A stretch of 64,000 bases of DNA from Enterobacteriaceae bacterium UBA5654 (GCA_002421005.1 DIJC01000008.1:49494-113493), one strand, 5' to 3'; numbered from the stretch's first letter, positions 34,115 through 42,683 are shown. Made by a program: numbers and translations. The notes: generated from the letters alone by a model not told the origin.

Positions 34115-34342
34115 ACAGGGAGCAAATATTCATTCAGTATTATCGCTGGTGGTGATGGATTGCGTGGGTGGTCGCCTGATGACACAGACTGGACCACCCA
34201 GCAGAGGGGTATTCACCACATACTGAGTAAGGTTCACAAACGCTGTTCGATCAATGAATCAGCTGGTACTTTTTAGAAATTGTGATCAGGAGCCAATAAC
34301 ACAAGCCCGCCGAAGCGAGCCTGTGTTATTTATCTTGGGCTA

Positions 34343-34747
34343 TCAGATAGTCACTTCGAGTTGATGGCCCAGCGCAGCCAGAGCTTTCTGAACAGTATCG
34401 ATTTTGGTCGAATGCTTCAGATCAAAAAGCCGGGTCACTTCCTGCTTTTTCACTGCCATGCGTGTGGCGAGTTCAACCTGAGTAATCCCGGAGTCTACGA
34501 AGGCATTGAGCATCAGTACCTTCGCCGCAACGCTGGCCGGCACTTCAACGAAATCGCCGGTGATTTTACCGGGTTCAGGCACCTTTTGCCCGTCCTCAAA
34601 GTAAAACTCAAACGCAGTAACCAGAGCGTCCAGCGCCATAAATAACGCCTCTTCTCTGGTATCGCCCTGCGTCAATGCTTCCGGGATATCCGGGAACGAA
34701 ACAACATATCCGCCGGTATCCGGCTCAAGGTTTACGGGATATCGCAT
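34343..34747 (-). CDS. hicB: HicB antitoxin
   Basis: The 134-aa protein has the N-terminal degraded RNase H-like HicB fold (MRYPVNLEPDTGGYVVSFPDIPEALTQG) and a C-terminal HTH (TQVELATRMAVKKQEVTRLFD). It neutralises HicA and represses the operon. It lies downstream of hicA, the usual hicAB order. Confidence 0.93.
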   Translation of the reverse strand: MRYPVNLEPDTGGYVVSFPDIPEALTQGDTREEALFMALDALVTAFEFYFEDGQKVPEPGKITGDFVEVPASVAAKVLMLNAFVDSGITQVELATRMAVKKQEVTRLFDLKHSTKIDTVQKALAALGHQLEVTI

Positions 34748-34772
34748 ATTGTCTTGATGAATCTCAGCGAGT

Positions 34773-34800
34773 ACCAGCCCCCGGAGAGGCTGGTTTTTTT
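34773..34800 (+). terminator. hairpin between hicA and hicB
   Basis: ACCAGCC pairs with GGCTGGT over an 8-nt loop and is followed by T on the plus strand, so formally it terminates antisense transcription. Read as hicAB mRNA it is a hairpin just after the hicA stop and could affect the toxin:antitoxin ratio. Confidence 0.5.
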
Positions 34801-34975
34801 ATTTCAGGCCAAGCTGCTTAATGATGGCCTTTCGTAATGGTTCTTTTATCTCACTTCCGGGGTGCCGTGGCATTACGCTTCGTTTTCCCCCGTATTGTAG
34901 TTTCAGATGGTTAGTACCGTTTGAAACCACAACCCCCTGAGATTCAAGCCACCGCCTGAACTCGCTTTGCTTCAT
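34799..34975 (-). CDS. hicA: HicA toxin (58 aa)
   Basis: The frame starts MKQSEFRRWLESQG and contains GTNHLKL (catalytic His) and SVMPRHPGSEIKEPLRKAI, the classic HicA dsRBD-like fold. GGAGGGATGA precedes the start. HicA is an mRNA interferase. Confidence 0.93.
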   Translation of the reverse strand: MKQSEFRRWLESQGVVVSNGTNHLKLQYGGKRSVMPRHPGSEIKEPLRKAIIKQLGLK

Positions 34976-35065
34976 CCCTCCTCCATTCTGTTGAACATGT
35001 GATTATAGTAATCAATTATGCTTACCATGTCAACATTTATGTTTACTTTTGAGTGAGGGATCTAC

Positions 35066-35094
35066 AATAAAAAAACCCGCACGGAGGCGGGTTT
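35066..35094 (-). terminator. terminator after the Q gene
   Basis: AAACCCGC pairs with GCGGGTTT over a 6-nt loop and continues into seven T on the minus strand, 90 nt after the Q stop. It isolates the Q operon from hicAB. Confidence 0.72.
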
Positions 35095-35183
35095 AGTGTG
35101 GAATATCTCTTGGGCGCTATACTCCACGATTTGAAGCATACATTACAACTTCGGACAAAAGCAAGTTCTACGCTGCGAAATCT

Positions 35184-35990
35184 CTAAATATTGCTCTTAT
35201 CATCACGAAAGCTGGTTGCGGTCTCAAAGGCGGTTTCAGCCCTTTGTTCCTGTCGATGGCAAAAGTCCACCAGCAGCTCGAGAAACGGCTTCCAGTTGCG
35301 AGTCCATGTTCTGACATGCAGATCCGGTATGCGCTTCAGTATCACTCGGTGCGCAGCAGTAGAGGGTAACGAGGAAAATCCATTGCCGCCACAGCGTTCA
35401 CATTCCTTGAACACTGGTGCACCATGTTCTTTGGTTGCTTTGCGATCGAGGACTTCCCCCTTCCCACCGCAACAATGGCAACGGGCATGAATGACCCCTT
35501 TCCCATAGCATGTGCCGCAGATGTGCCTCACCAGCTCACGCTTAATTTTCGCTGGCACCACCTCAACACCATCTGAATTGATAATGCCTGGATATTTCAC
35601 CACATCTTCATATTGTGATGTAAAACCAGTGCCACTACAGCTGTGACACGTCACAGTAGTTGCTGCCGATCGTGAGTATTCTGCAAAAGCAAACTGCGCC
35701 AGGAGTTGCATACACCTTCCGAATTCACCACCCGCTGCTTTGCGCACATTCTTCGGAGCAATGTCCATAGCGTGCCGGGCAAGCGCCTGAACGGCCAGTT
35801 GTTCATCCGATTTGCTCACACCTGCTTTGCCCAGATATGCGGCCAGCCCAAAACGTGCCTTGCTGCTGGTGGTGCCTAATGCAGCCATAATATCGGTGCC
35901 GGTAAGTCGATCAGGGCCTGTACTACTGACTGTGTCGCTGATATGCATACTCTGAGGACTGAAATGTTTGAGTGCTGCTTCCAGTTTCAT
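35184..35990 (-). CDS. Q: antitermination protein Q (phage 82 type)
   Basis: The 268-aa protein has two DnaJ-like zinc motifs (CHSCSGTGF ... CGTCYGKG and CHCCGGKG ... CERCGGNG) between about residues 114 and 205, flanked by helical domains. This matches 82-type Q, which binds qut DNA and RNA polymerase to read through tR' into the late operon. It is last in the early-left operon after rusA. Confidence 0.9.
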   Translation of the reverse strand: MKLEAALKHFSPQSMHISDTVSSTGPDRLTGTDIMAALGTTSSKARFGLAAYLGKAGVSKSDEQLAVQALARHAMDIAPKNVRKAAGGEFGRCMQLLAQFAFAEYSRSAATTVTCHSCSGTGFTSQYEDVVKYPGIINSDGVEVVPAKIKRELVRHICGTCYGKGVIHARCHCCGGKGEVLDRKATKEHGAPVFKECERCGGNGFSSLPSTAAHRVILKRIPDLHVRTWTRNWKPFLELLVDFCHRQEQRAETAFETATSFRDDKSNI

Positions 35991-36355
35991 TGCTTAGCCC
36001 TCTCAATTGATGAAATTAAAATCTGTCCTGTTTCACCCCATCGTTTTGTAACGCGAAAATCCCAGATGTGAGCATCGTCGGCGAACAGAGCATCCATAAG
36101 TGCCTTGATCATGTTGTCTGCATCGGGCTTTTGCTGGTGCGCCTGACCTTTCATCGCTGCGCGTTTCTTCTGGCTCCAGCTGGCAGGCATGGGAATGACA
36201 AATGTGATGTGCCCGCCAGTTTCCGGCATCACCAGCCCGTTCAGGCGAACTTCATCGCAAAAAGCCCTGTAGCGCAGAACCACATCCCGTTTTTTCCATT
36301 TATCTGCACGCGTCATGCGCGGCTTACCCATTGGAATAATATTAAAAATCTGCAT
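35987..36355 (-). CDS. rusA: RusA-family Holliday junction resolvase
   Basis: The 122-aa protein starts MQIFNIIPMGKPRMTRADKW and has PDADNMIKALMDALF near residues 77-91 with the conserved RusA aspartates, plus a Lys-rich ending. It resolves recombination intermediates. It overlaps both neighbours by a few bases. Confidence 0.93.
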   Translation of the reverse strand: MQIFNIIPMGKPRMTRADKWKKRDVVLRYRAFCDEVRLNGLVMPETGGHITFVIPMPASWSQKKRAAMKGQAHQQKPDADNMIKALMDALFADDAHIWDFRVTKRWGETGQILISSIERAKQ

Positions 36356-37718
36356 ATGCCGACTGGCTCCCTTTCGAATAGCGCCGCGCCTGAGCCCTTA
36401 CTGGCGGCGCAGTTCTGGCTTTTGCCTCATCCTGATCAATAGGAAGGAAGTGACCGTTGAAGAACCGGCGATACACAGTGCCCAGCTCACCATTTCGCTG
36501 TTTGGTGATGTTGATCTCAGCGATACCTTTTGCCGGAGATTCCGGGTTATAAACCTCGTCACGATAGAGCATCATAATTAAGTCAGCGTCTGCCTCGATC
36601 TCACCGGAGTTTTTAAGGTCAGAGTTCATAGGGCGTTTGTTCGGGCGTGATTCAACGCCGCGCGAAAGCTGGCTCAGCGCAATAACAGGTGTCTGGTTCG
36701 CTTTCGCCAGGCGCTTGAGTCCTTTGGAAACGTCGCCAACAGCCAGATCGTACCGCGCTGTACTTTGAATTTTAATTAACGCAAGGTAGTCCACCACCAC
36801 CAGCGCGATTTCCGGATGGGCCATTTTCCAGCGCGTAGCCGTCTGACATATTTGTTCAACGGTCAGATCGTTAGCATCCACCATCCAGATATTACGGCCG
36901 GTCAGGTGTGCGACACCCGTCGTGAGACGAGCCCAGTCTTCATTGTTAAAACGGTCAACGGCTTTTAAGCGCGAAACGGGCATTCCACCAGCGGCGGAAA
37001 CCATACGCTCGCCGATCTGAATATTTGCCATCTCCATGCTGAAGAACAGTACGCCGTGGCCCTGTTCAGAAACCTTGTCGATAATGTCCAGTGCCAGCTC
37101 GGTTTTGCCCATCGAAGGCCGAGCTGCGATAAATACCAGGTCAGTAATATCAATGCCACCCGTTTTTGCATCAAGGTCTTCGATCCCCGTCAGCAAACTG
37201 CGCCCCTCTTCTTTTCCCTCCATTCTTGCTTCCACACGGGCAACAACATCAGGTAACAGGTCGTCTATGTGCACGGGATTGATGGTGTCAGCGTCGATAC
37301 TGATTACTGACATCACCTGACGGGCGTGTTCCAGGGCAGCAACTGCGGCATCACCGGTTTTCGCATCCCGGATGCCGACAAGTGCTTCTGTCATGGCTTT
37401 TTCAGCGTCGCGGACTGCGGCATTGCGGATCAGCATGGACGCATATGAGTTAAGTGCTGATTTGGCCCAGGCAATGCTCGACGACGCCATAATCGTTGCG
37501 CTCAACCCAGGGAGAATTTCGCAGAGCAACAACGGGTCAATTACCCCGCTGCGCGCCTGGCGACAGATCCCTGAATAGATTTCCCGGTACTGGTGCACAG
37601 AGAACACGCTTCCCGGCACGCGGGATAGAATATCAAGCACTTCGGGATCGGCACCGCGCAGAAAAATAGCGCCGATCACAGCTCCCTCAAGATCGGGATT
37701 TTTCCATATCGGAGTCAT
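36342..37718 (-). CDS. DnaB-like replicative helicase
   Basis: The 458-aa protein has an N-terminal DnaB domain, a RecA-like core with Walker A ARPSMGKTELA (about residues 208-218) and C-terminal DLKNSGEIEADADLIMMLYRDE, a DnaB signature. Together with the DnaC-like gene upstream it forms the phage P-type replication module. Confidence 0.92.
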   Translation of the reverse strand: MTPIWKNPDLEGAVIGAIFLRGADPEVLDILSRVPGSVFSVHQYREIYSGICRQARSGVIDPLLLCEILPGLSATIMASSSIAWAKSALNSYASMLIRNAAVRDAEKAMTEALVGIRDAKTGDAAVAALEHARQVMSVISIDADTINPVHIDDLLPDVVARVEARMEGKEEGRSLLTGIEDLDAKTGGIDITDLVFIAARPSMGKTELALDIIDKVSEQGHGVLFFSMEMANIQIGERMVSAAGGMPVSRLKAVDRFNNEDWARLTTGVAHLTGRNIWMVDANDLTVEQICQTATRWKMAHPEIALVVVDYLALIKIQSTARYDLAVGDVSKGLKRLAKANQTPVIALSQLSRGVESRPNKRPMNSDLKNSGEIEADADLIMMLYRDEVYNPESPAKGIAEINITKQRNGELGTVYRRFFNGHFLPIDQDEAKARTAPPVRAQARRYSKGSQSAYADF

Positions 37719-38593
37719 GCTGCTACTCCGCGGTTACTGCGAAAACTTTCCCAGCTGAAAGCCAGTTTGTTAATCCCCCCGTCAGTGACCCGATCAACAA
37801 TACGCTCTCCAATGGTTTCCTTGAGTTGCTCAAAAGTCAGATTGCTGATCAGAATAGTCGGCAGAATACTTTCATACCGGGCGTTGATGACCTCCTGCAA
37901 AATGGTCATCTCTGTCGCGCTGCCGAACTGTACCCCAACCTCGTCGATAATCAGAAGGTCCAGGGTGGCAAAGTGCTCAATGACTTCTTCCTCACTGCTT
38001 TCTGCATTGTGCCGCCAGGTGCTTTTCACCGCGCGGATTAGGCGCATGACGTCGGTGATCTCCACTTTCGCCAGATGATTGCGAATAATGACCTTTGCCA
38101 GCGAAACAGCTAAATGGTTTTTGCCAGTACCGCATGTGCCGGTCATGACAAGCCCGGTGCCTGCCTGCAGACGCTCGGGCCATGTGGCGGCATATCGCTG
38201 GCAGGCAGCCAGATTTTTGGCAGCGTCAGGGTTAATCACCTGATAGTTCTCAAACTCACAGGACTCGAAGCGGCGCGCAATACCGGCATTGTCCAGCAGG
38301 TCACTCACACGCAGTTCCCGCAGCGCGGCTTCGGTCCGGGCGATCTGATCCCTGACGCACTCCGGGCAGGACGAGTGAACGATATTTTCAGCGCCACGAA
38401 GGGCTTTGCCGATCAGCGCCATGCGTTTGTAATCCCCGTGAATGTCACATGACACCGTGGTGATCTCGCCGGCATCCCAGCTGCTCCACCGCCATGGTTT
38501 TTTATGCTCCACTGCAAACTCAAGTTCTTCGGTTAATGCGTCACGCTTAGCCAGCAAATTATCTCTTTCTTCACGCTGTTTGATATTCAACAT
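37715..38593 (-). CDS. DnaC/IstB-like helicase loader
   Basis: The 292-aa protein carries the AAA+ motifs GTCGTGKNHLAVSL (about residues 151-164) and LLIIDEVGVQ (about 218-227), typical of DnaC loaders. A CPEC pair earlier suggests a metal site. It overlaps the helicase gene by 4 nt. Confidence 0.92.
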   Translation of the reverse strand: MLNIKQREERDNLLAKRDALTEELEFAVEHKKPWRWSSWDAGEITTVSCDIHGDYKRMALIGKALRGAENIVHSSCPECVRDQIARTEAALRELRVSDLLDNAGIARRFESCEFENYQVINPDAAKNLAACQRYAATWPERLQAGTGLVMTGTCGTGKNHLAVSLAKVIIRNHLAKVEITDVMRLIRAVKSTWRHNAESSEEEVIEHFATLDLLIIDEVGVQFGSATEMTILQEVINARYESILPTILISNLTFEQLKETIGERIVDRVTDGGINKLAFSWESFRSNRGVAA

Positions 38594-38608
38594 TTAAAAT
38601 CTCCTGAG

Positions 38609-39454
38609 TCACCAGTTGCAGTCTGTTTTGCCATAGTCCTGTTCACTAAAGCCGGATACCGGCAGCATTCCAGGACGCCCACCTCCCGGAGCGGATGGAG
38701 CAAGCCAGGACTCTTCGAAATGGCGATCGGGACCAAAGAACGTTACAGCCTGCTTGACGTATTGAGTGCCTGCGTTGCCCGTTGCGCGAACGTATGCTGC
38801 ATAACGCTTTACGCCTTCCAGCATGTCATCTGGCTTGACCCCTTCTTTCAATCGGGCTTTCCATGCTTTGAAAGCTGACGCTTTAGGATTACCACCAGCG
38901 CGCTTGGGATACGCCTGCCAGGCTGTTTCAAAATCAGGTAAATAACCCTGCTTTGCAGTGGGTAAAGGCTCATCGGCTTTAGCCGGTGTGCCAATAGATT
39001 TAATATCTGTTGTAGTCTTTGTTGTAGTAACCATAGGAGATCGGGCGTTTTTGCCCTCATCCATCAGGGCAATCTGCATCTCTCGATCAGGGCAATTTGC
39101 CCCGTTCGATGAGTGCAGATGTTTTTCTTCCTGAAGAAGGGGTGAATCCGGGTTAATGGTGTAAAAATTGGTGCGATCATGCTGAGATTTGTTAAGTTGC
39201 TTTGCATACAGGCAGCCCTGCTTAACCAACGAGGTGAAAGCACGTTTAACGGTATCTTCAGACCAGAACGGGAACTGCTTTGCCCAGGACTCATAGGTGT
39301 TGAATACCCAGCGAAGGCCGCCATAATCGACACCCTGATCTTTGTCGTTGATCCAGTAGTTAACCTGCTGCAACACTATTGCTTCGTTAAGGCCGATGCG
39401 CACCGCTAATTCAGGGTTAATAACCAGCGGGCGGAAATTAAAAAGCAGGCTCAT
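38609..39454 (-). CDS. replication initiation protein (O/DnaT-like)
   Basis: AGGAGGGG lies 6 nt before the ATG at 39,454, giving 281 aa. The winged-helix N-terminal half (FRPLVINPELAVRIGLNEAIVLQQVNYW) and the DnaT-like C-terminal half (DFETAWQAYPKRAGGNPK) are seen in phage initiators that recruit the DnaC/DnaB pair. It heads the replication genes and may bind an origin within itself. Confidence 0.85.
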   Translation of the reverse strand: MSLLFNFRPLVINPELAVRIGLNEAIVLQQVNYWINDKDQGVDYGGLRWVFNTYESWAKQFPFWSEDTVKRAFTSLVKQGCLYAKQLNKSQHDRTNFYTINPDSPLLQEEKHLHSSNGANCPDREMQIALMDEGKNARSPMVTTTKTTTDIKSIGTPAKADEPLPTAKQGYLPDFETAWQAYPKRAGGNPKASAFKAWKARLKEGVKPDDMLEGVKRYAAYVRATGNAGTQYVKQAVTFFGPDRHFEESWLAPSAPGGGRPGMLPVSGFSEQDYGKTDCNW

Positions 39455-39582
39455 TCTGAACCCCTCCTGAAAAGCTGACACTCAAGGCTCCATCCAGCGC
39501 CAGGCAAAGCCAGGCCGCATGGATCGCGAGAAACGATATCCAGTTGCTTAACCTGATCTTCGCTAGTGATTGGGTATGACAT
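39451..39582 (-). CDS. small protein coupled to the replication gene (43 aa)
   Basis: The frame starting MSYPITSEDQ follows GGGGTGTGAC and overlaps the next start by ATGA, so translational coupling is likely. It is too short for a family call. Confidence 0.5.
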   Translation of the reverse strand: MSYPITSEDQVKQLDIVSRDPCGLALPGAGWSLECQLFRRGSE

Positions 39583-39583
39583 G

Positions 39584-39814
39584 TCACACCCCTTGCAGCT
39601 CTGGCCAAATTTTCTGCCAATTGTTTGGACTGAGTGATTTACGAGAAACCAGTCCCCCACTGTGAATCTCAATTTGAGCGCAGATTTCAGGGCCGATAGG
39701 TTTTCCTGTACTCATTACCTTGCGTAGGTAGTTAAGAGTGGTCCCGCAACTAAGCGCGAACTGTTTTTTCTCTTCAGGCGTTAAGGTCGCCATATACTTT
39801 TTCAGAGCTTCCAT
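39584..39814 (-). CDS. Cro-like YdaS family regulator
   Basis: The 76-aa protein reads MEALKKYMATLTPEEKKQFALSCGTTLNYLRKV, the YdaS/Cro HTH pattern. It is divergent from the CI-like gene, with three operators between. It is the first gene of the lytic operon and probably represses cI. Confidence 0.88.
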   Translation of the reverse strand: MEALKKYMATLTPEEKKQFALSCGTTLNYLRKVMSTGKPIGPEICAQIEIHSGGLVSRKSLSPNNWQKIWPELQGV

Positions 39815-39844
39815 AATTAACCTCTGTTTAAATTCTTAGTTTAT

Positions 39845-39900
39845 ATTACCCGTAGGTATCAACATAATCAATACCTGTAGGTTATTTACCAACGGGTAAC
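39845..39900. promoter_or_regulatory. CI/Cro operator cluster (three sites)
   Basis: Three ATTACC-type 15-mers (39,845-39,859; 39,871-39,885; 39,886-39,900) sit between the divergent cro- and cI-like genes. Each is an imperfect palindrome around ACC...GGT. Two further copies lie at 40,659-40,699, so this is the lambdoid OR-type region. Confidence 0.8.
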
Positions 39901-39910
39901 AAAAGTTAAA

Positions 39911-40591
39911 ATGAGCGCTATGGATAAATACGAAAAACGTCGTTTACGACTCATCCAATTGAGGGATGATTACTGTGATGGGAACGCCTCAAAACTCGCC
40001 CGGAAGATTGAGCGGGAGCCTTCCTACGTTCTAAGAATGCTTTGGCCGGAAGGCAAGGCAGGTAGAAAACGCATCGCCGACGATATGATGGAAGTTATCG
40101 AAAAATCGTTCGGTTTACCTCGGGGATGGATGGATGGCATTATTAGCCAAGAAAAATCGAACGTAGAATTAGTACAACAACCAAATCCAGGGAAGAGTTA
40201 TCCAGTGATCAGTTGGGTTAGTGCAGGAGCTTGGGCAGAGGCAATAGAACCTTATACCTTGAATGATGTTGAGGAGTGGTGTGAATCAGATGCTCATGTT
40301 GAAGGCGAAGGCTTTTGGCTACGGATCAAAGGTGACTCTATGACCGCTCCTGTAGGAATAAGCATTCCAGAAGGCATGATGGTACTCTTCGATACAGGGC
40401 GTGAACCTAAGCATGGAAGCCTGGTACTGGCAAAGCTAATCGATGCCAACGAAGCCACCTTCAAGAAACTGGTTATTGATGGTGGAGATCATTTCCTTAA
40501 ACCATTGAACCCTGCCTATCCAATAATTCCCATAAATGGGAATTGCAAACTGCTCGGCGTTGCAGTCGAAGCCAGATTAAAAATTATCTGA
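39911..40591 (+). CDS. CI-like S24 repressor
   Basis: The 226-aa protein has an N-terminal HTH (ASKLARKIEREPSYVLRML) and a C-terminal S24 self-cleavage domain with GDSMTAP (Ser about residue 145) and LVLAKL (Lys about 177). It maintains lysogeny; RecA-stimulated self-cleavage would trigger induction. A second start is 3 codons downstream. Confidence 0.93.
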   Translation: MSAMDKYEKRRLRLIQLRDDYCDGNASKLARKIEREPSYVLRMLWPEGKAGRKRIADDMMEVIEKSFGLPRGWMDGIISQEKSNVELVQQPNPGKSYPVISWVSAGAWAEAIEPYTLNDVEEWCESDAHVEGEGFWLRIKGDSMTAPVGISIPEGMMVLFDTGREPKHGSLVLAKLIDANEATFKKLVIDGGDHFLKPLNPAYPIIPINGNCKLLGVAVEARLKII

Positions 40592-40594
40592 TTA

Positions 40595-40617
40595 AACCCG
40601 CTTCGGCGGGTTTTTTA
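40595..40617 (+). terminator. terminator of the cI-like gene
   Basis: AACCCGC pairs with GCGGGTT over a 4-nt loop and is followed by T6. Confidence 0.82.
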
Positions 40618-40658
40618 TTACCTTAAAAATCAATACCATAAAAAAAATACAAAAAAAT

Positions 40659-40699
40659 ATTACCCCCAGGTATTGACCAATATTATTACCCATAGGTAT
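40659..40699. promoter_or_regulatory. second operator cluster (two sites), upstream of early plus-strand genes
   Basis: ATTACCCCCAGGTAT at 40,659-40,673 and ATTACCCATAGGTAT at 40,685-40,699 match the sites near cI, indicating repressor control of the plus-strand early operon that starts at 40,734 (an OL-like region). Confidence 0.8.
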
Positions 40700-40733
40700 G
40701 CTTCACATATCGGCAAACAACGGAGCATATGAG

Positions 40734-40940
40734 ATGACCCTCAACAAATCGAATACTTTTAAAGGCCTTTCCCTGCAACCAGGAGATGCTTTCCGCCAAA
40801 TTGCGATAATGATTGAGGCGGGAATGATTTTTTCAGTTTCCGATCTCGAAGATAGCTCAGATCTGAGTGACTTTATTTTTCAACAAGCAAGATTATACGC
40901 TGAAGCTGCTAACGATTTAGCAATGGAGAAGCTCAAATGA
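40734..40940 (+). CDS. hypothetical 68-aa early protein
   Basis: The ATG at 40,734 is in frame and has CGGAG about 10 nt upstream. The product begins MTLNKSNTFKGLSLQPGDA and is helical and acidic. It is the first gene downstream of the second operator cluster and overlaps the next by 4 nt. No known family; it is a typical early-region protein that might counter host functions. Confidence 0.6.
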   Translation: MTLNKSNTFKGLSLQPGDAFRQIAIMIEAGMIFSVSDLEDSSDLSDFIFQQARLYAEAANDLAMEKLK

Positions 40941-41140
40941 TGACTCCTGTTAATATGCTTGAAAGCGTTGCGGCTGATATCTATGAGAATACATCACTTC
41001 TTGAGGTTATTTATCGCATCAACGAATTACCACCTGAAGCTGATAATGCAATCGCATGTTTAATCCGTTCAATGCAGAAAACGAATGAAACTGCATATGA
41101 GTATATTGAACAGCTCAGCAAAAAGGTCAGGGTAAAATGA
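40937..41140 (+). CDS. hypothetical 67-aa early protein
   Basis: Overlaps both neighbours by 4 nt (ATGA), showing operon coupling. The product is acidic and helical (MLESVAADIYENTSLLEVIYRINEL). Its second half includes PEADNAIACLIRSMQKTNETAY. No family recognised. Confidence 0.6.
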   Translation: MMTPVNMLESVAADIYENTSLLEVIYRINELPPEADNAIACLIRSMQKTNETAYEYIEQLSKKVRVK

Positions 41141-41334
41141 AAGAGTTCCGCAAAAAATTTAAATGTGACGACGGCCATTTTGATGATGCTAAACACATTC
41201 TGGTCACATCATTTGATGATGAATGGCAGTATGCACTTTACAAAAAAATCGGAGACTATTTCATTCTTGTTGATTCATTCTCAGATATCAGTGAAGCCAA
41301 AGAAGAATCAAGAAACGTAATACTTCAAAAATAG
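41137..41334 (+). CDS. hypothetical 65-aa early protein
   Basis: The product starts MKEFRKKFKCDDGHFDDA and has two beta-alpha-like halves. Its ATG overlaps the preceding stop by 4 nt. No recognised family. Confidence 0.6.
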   Translation: MKEFRKKFKCDDGHFDDAKHILVTSFDDEWQYALYKKIGDYFILVDSFSDISEAKEESRNVILQK

Positions 41335-41412
41335 AACACCATTTTTACCAACTAAAATAACACACCATGACTGGTGGGACCATACACAACCTGAAAACAG
41401 GATTGAAAGTCT

Positions 41413-41520
41413 ATGTCATTCATCAAAGACCATGCAGCATATAAATTAGCGCTGTTGTTTGCGGCGAACGGTCAGGAAGTAATTGCGTCAATCTATCTGC
41501 GTAAAGCATACGGGAGATAA
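41413..41520 (+). CDS. tiny 35-aa protein
   Basis: The frame begins MSFIKDHAAYKLALLF and ends IYLRKAYGR. AGGA is about 10 nt upstream. Too short for a family; supported mainly by its place in a tight run of small ORFs. Confidence 0.4.
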   Translation: MSFIKDHAAYKLALLFAANGQEVIASIYLRKAYGR

Positions 41521-41521
41521 C

Positions 41522-41719
41522 ATGAAAAAAGAATCTGAATTACAGAGCGCGAGTCTCGCAGGTTATAAATTATTTGCTCTGCTTAAGGTTGCTGCATTTT
41601 CTGGTGAAGAGCTGGAACCAACGGAAGCTAAAGCTATTTTTGAACTGGCATATGATTTATCTGTACCTGTAAGCAGTTTTATCTTGTCTCTGGAACAGGA
41701 GGCATTAAATGCTAACTAA
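41522..41719 (+). CDS. hypothetical 65-aa early protein
   Basis: The ATG at 41,522 follows GGGAGATAAC. The product, MKKESELQSASLAGYKLFALL..., is an acidic helical protein. The gene overlaps its downstream neighbour by 11 nt. Confidence 0.58.
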   Translation: MKKESELQSASLAGYKLFALLKVAAFSGEELEPTEAKAIFELAYDLSVPVSSFILSLEQEALNAN

Positions 41720-41903
41720 AAACAGCACTATCGAAACGGCCGTCACCACTGGCGATAACATGTATCAGCTTCTGGATTTAATGTATACGCACTTTAAGTC
41801 TATGGATGATGATCAAAAAGAGTCACTGGTTGGGCTGTGCTATGAATTATCCTGCCAGATTTCCACATGGATGAATGCCGAAGAGAAGAGACGAAATGGA
41901 TAA
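41709..41903 (+). CDS. hypothetical 64-aa early protein
   Basis: The ATG lies within the preceding gene and follows CAGGAGGCATTAA (AGGAGG). The product, with a MYQLLDLMYTHFKSMDDDQKE core, resembles its upstream neighbour in composition (short, acidic, helical); they may have arisen by duplication, which I cannot test here. Confidence 0.6.
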   Translation: MLTKNSTIETAVTTGDNMYQLLDLMYTHFKSMDDDQKESLVGLCYELSCQISTWMNAEEKRRNG

Positions 41904-42261
41904 AGTAATTCTTACTTATCGCCGCCGGATATTAAAGGCCGCATTAATCCGCCATCACAGAAAAACGGGTAGCACCTGCCTTGTTATTCGCTTGCTCAAA
42001 GGCGGTATTAACACGGTCGAGTTAACAGAGATTCTTCTGGATGGTTTATTACGAAAATTCGAAAGGCTCGCTATCAGTGAGTATGGAAATATCGAAGGCG
42101 TAAAAGCTATTAAGGGAATTTACAGCAGCTCTGTTGATGTAAATGGTAGCGGTGAATTCCTGACAGAAAGCGGTAAGGAGTTAATCGACGAGCTTATTTC
42201 TGAGCTGGTTGAGTTCGTTAAAAAGCATGAACCAGTTAATGCGGAGACTGAAAATGACTAA
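41896..42261 (+). CDS. hypothetical 121-aa early protein
   Basis: The ATG at 41,896 is preferred (GAAGAGAAGAG upstream) over an in-frame ATG at 41,875. It starts MDKVILTYRRRILKAALIRHHRK, a basic helical N-terminus followed by a more acidic C-terminus. No recognised family. Confidence 0.6.
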   Translation: MDKVILTYRRRILKAALIRHHRKTGSTCLVIRLLKGGINTVELTEILLDGLLRKFERLAISEYGNIEGVKAIKGIYSSSVDVNGSGEFLTESGKELIDELISELVEFVKKHEPVNAETEND

Positions 42262-42508
42262 TCAGCAAACGATGCTCTATCAGGGTGTGCAGATTCCCCG
42301 CCCAGTATTGAACGTGGATCTGCATGTCCTCCCTGATTTTACAGGGCGGGTAGTCCTGCACATTCAAAACGGGAGGGTGATATGCGACCGCCGGCTGCTG
42401 GACGATGAACACATTTGCTCACTGGCAACGTTTATCGAAATGGCACGCGACATGGAGCTGAGGATTGAGGAGGTAGCGGGTGGCACTGACAGCGATACGA
42501 ATTCCTGA
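42254..42508 (+). CDS. hypothetical 84-aa early protein
   Basis: Starts MTNQQTMLYQGVQIPRPVLNVDLHV and overlaps the previous stop by 8 nt. It looks like a short beta-rich N-terminal part with an acidic helical C-terminus. No family. Confidence 0.58.
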   Translation: MTNQQTMLYQGVQIPRPVLNVDLHVLPDFTGRVVLHIQNGRVICDRRLLDDEHICSLATFIEMARDMELRIEEVAGGTDSDTNS

Positions 42509-42665
42509 ATGGGTTCACGGGCAGGCGGTAATACCGGGCCGGGAGAATACACCCTCGCCGTATGCACAAGACAGGCTATCTGAGCCTGAAAGTCAATCTG
42601 CGCTGGCGGCTGTTGTCGCGCGACGGCGGCCAGAACTGGGCAGTAATGAGTCACGAACGATATAG
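42480..42665 (+). CDS. hypothetical 61-aa protein, GTG start
   Basis: GTG at 42,480 follows GAGGAGGTAGCGG with AGGAGG 7 nt upstream. The product (MALTAIRIPEWVHGQAVIPG...) is Pro/Ala/Arg-rich. It overlaps the previous gene in another frame. Moderately supported. Confidence 0.45.
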   Translation: MALTAIRIPEWVHGQAVIPGRENTPSPYAQDRLSEPESQSALAAVVARRRPELGSNESRTI

Positions 42666-42683
42666 CAAGTTTAAGGATAGAAA

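Larger units (their letters stand above)
33814..34342. other. leader region between hicB and holin, with terminators
   Basis: No convincing gene is seen in these 529 nt (a 68-codon plus-strand ORF lacks a good ribosome site). The minus strand has two strong terminators (34,085-34,114 and 33,891-33,914), a smaller hairpin (33,853-33,869) and a hairpin at 34,296-34,331. This is the expected place for the late promoter and a tR'-type terminator acted on by Q, but I did not identify the promoter. Confidence 0.55.

Noticed and set aside
34070..34276. 68-codon plus-strand ORF in the late leader
   Set aside because: It crosses a strong minus-strand terminator and has no start signal.
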